Position numbers and translations under genes: made by a program. From the NCBI GenBank assembly GCA_024694785.1, contig JAILJL010000037.1:1-5962 (forward strand): a DNA stretch of 5,962 nucleotides. Reading direction: 5' to 3'. The DNA comes from Lachnospiraceae bacterium (GTDB lineage: Bacteria > Bacillota > Clostridia > Lachnospirales > Lachnospiraceae). The notes under the pieces were generated by a model. That model was not told the origin of the DNA, did no database searches, and worked only from the letters and a program-made list of their open reading frames with translations. The first letter of the stretch is position 1. The number at the start of each line of letters is the position of its first letter. Below, in pieces: positions 5,805-5,962 of the stretch.

Positions 5805-5962
5805 ATGGCAAACAAAGTATCTATCCCTACAAAAGTTATTACCGGAGTCAACACCAGATGGAGTTATGCAAATGTCTGGGATCCAAAGAGCATCAATGGT
5901 GGAGCGCCTAAGTACAGTGTCTCCCTCATTATCCCGAAGTCCGATACCGCTACTATCAATAA
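5805..5962 (+). CDS. DUF2815 family protein, probable phage single-strand DNA-binding protein (N-terminal fragment)
   Basis: The first 52 codons are visible before the right edge; the family is usually about 170-200 residues. The opening MANKVSIPTKVITG, the SYANVWDPKSINGGAPKY stretch (about 20-37) and the following beta-strand YSVSLIIPKSD are characteristic of DUF2815, which is predicted to have an OB-type fold similar to T7 gp2.5 single-strand DNA-binding proteins. AGGAGGA (5791-5797) lies 7 bases before the ATG and overlaps the DUF2800 stop codon. The gap to that gene is only 12 bp, so the two are co-transcribed. Coating single strands made by the nuclease and helicases is the inferred role. 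In related phages a family-A DNA polymerase gene commonly follows; that region is outside the window. Confidence 0.88.
   Translation, partial: MANKVSIPTKVITGVNTRWSYANVWDPKSINGGAPKYSVSLIIPKSDTATIN

Noticed and set aside
1..5962. CRISPR array, tRNA, rRNA, insertion sequence or attachment site
   Set aside because: No regularly spaced direct repeats of 25-40 bp, no tRNA cloverleaf, no transposase and no integrase with flanking core repeats were seen on either strand.

Overview
The window looks like the DNA-replication module of a temperate phage or integrated prophage from a low-to-mid GC Firmicute, most likely a gut clostridium (Lachnospiraceae or Oscillospiraceae type). The basis is recognition of protein families: a P4-type primase-helicase, a stand-alone VRR-NUC nuclease, an SNF2-like helicase, a DUF2800 nuclease and a DUF2815 protein typically occur together in phages of that group. 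Strong GGAGG-type ribosome binding sites and tight gene overlaps agree with this. No structural, lysis, integrase or host genes are visible, so prophage versus free phage cannot be decided.

Layout. The left two thirds (1-3901) is a leftward operon. In transcription order it holds a 762-aa AEP primase/SF3 helicase (3901-1613), a 193-bp gap full of repeats, a 93-aa VRR-NUC nuclease (1419-1138) and an SNF2-like helicase (1157 to beyond the left edge), which overlaps the nuclease gene by 20 bp. The right third is a rightward operon: a 53-aa protein (4159-4320), a 119-aa linker-rich protein (4304-4663), a DUF2800 Fe-S PD-(D/E)XK nuclease (4656-5792) and the first 52 codons of a DUF2815 protein, probably a single-strand DNA-binding protein (5805 to beyond the right edge). 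The operons diverge from a 257-bp control region (3902-4158).

The two non-coding gaps are the most interesting parts. The divergent region carries a mirrored pair of elements (GACCGGAAAAA, 13 bp, CGCTTAGGAAG), one per strand, exactly symmetric about position 4032 and each ending 42-46 bp before the first start codon of its operon. It may be a matched divergent promoter/operator pair. The gap downstream of the primase is a roughly 100-bp imperfect palindrome. Its outer arms are tandem 10-bp GGTGA-type iterons and its core is AT-rich. Beside a P4-alpha-like initiator this is a good replication-origin candidate.

How the genes could work together (inferred): the primase-helicase opens the origin, unwinds and primes; the SNF2-like helicase and VRR-NUC may process branched or recombining DNA; the DUF2800 nuclease and DUF2815 protein may resect ends and coat single strands.
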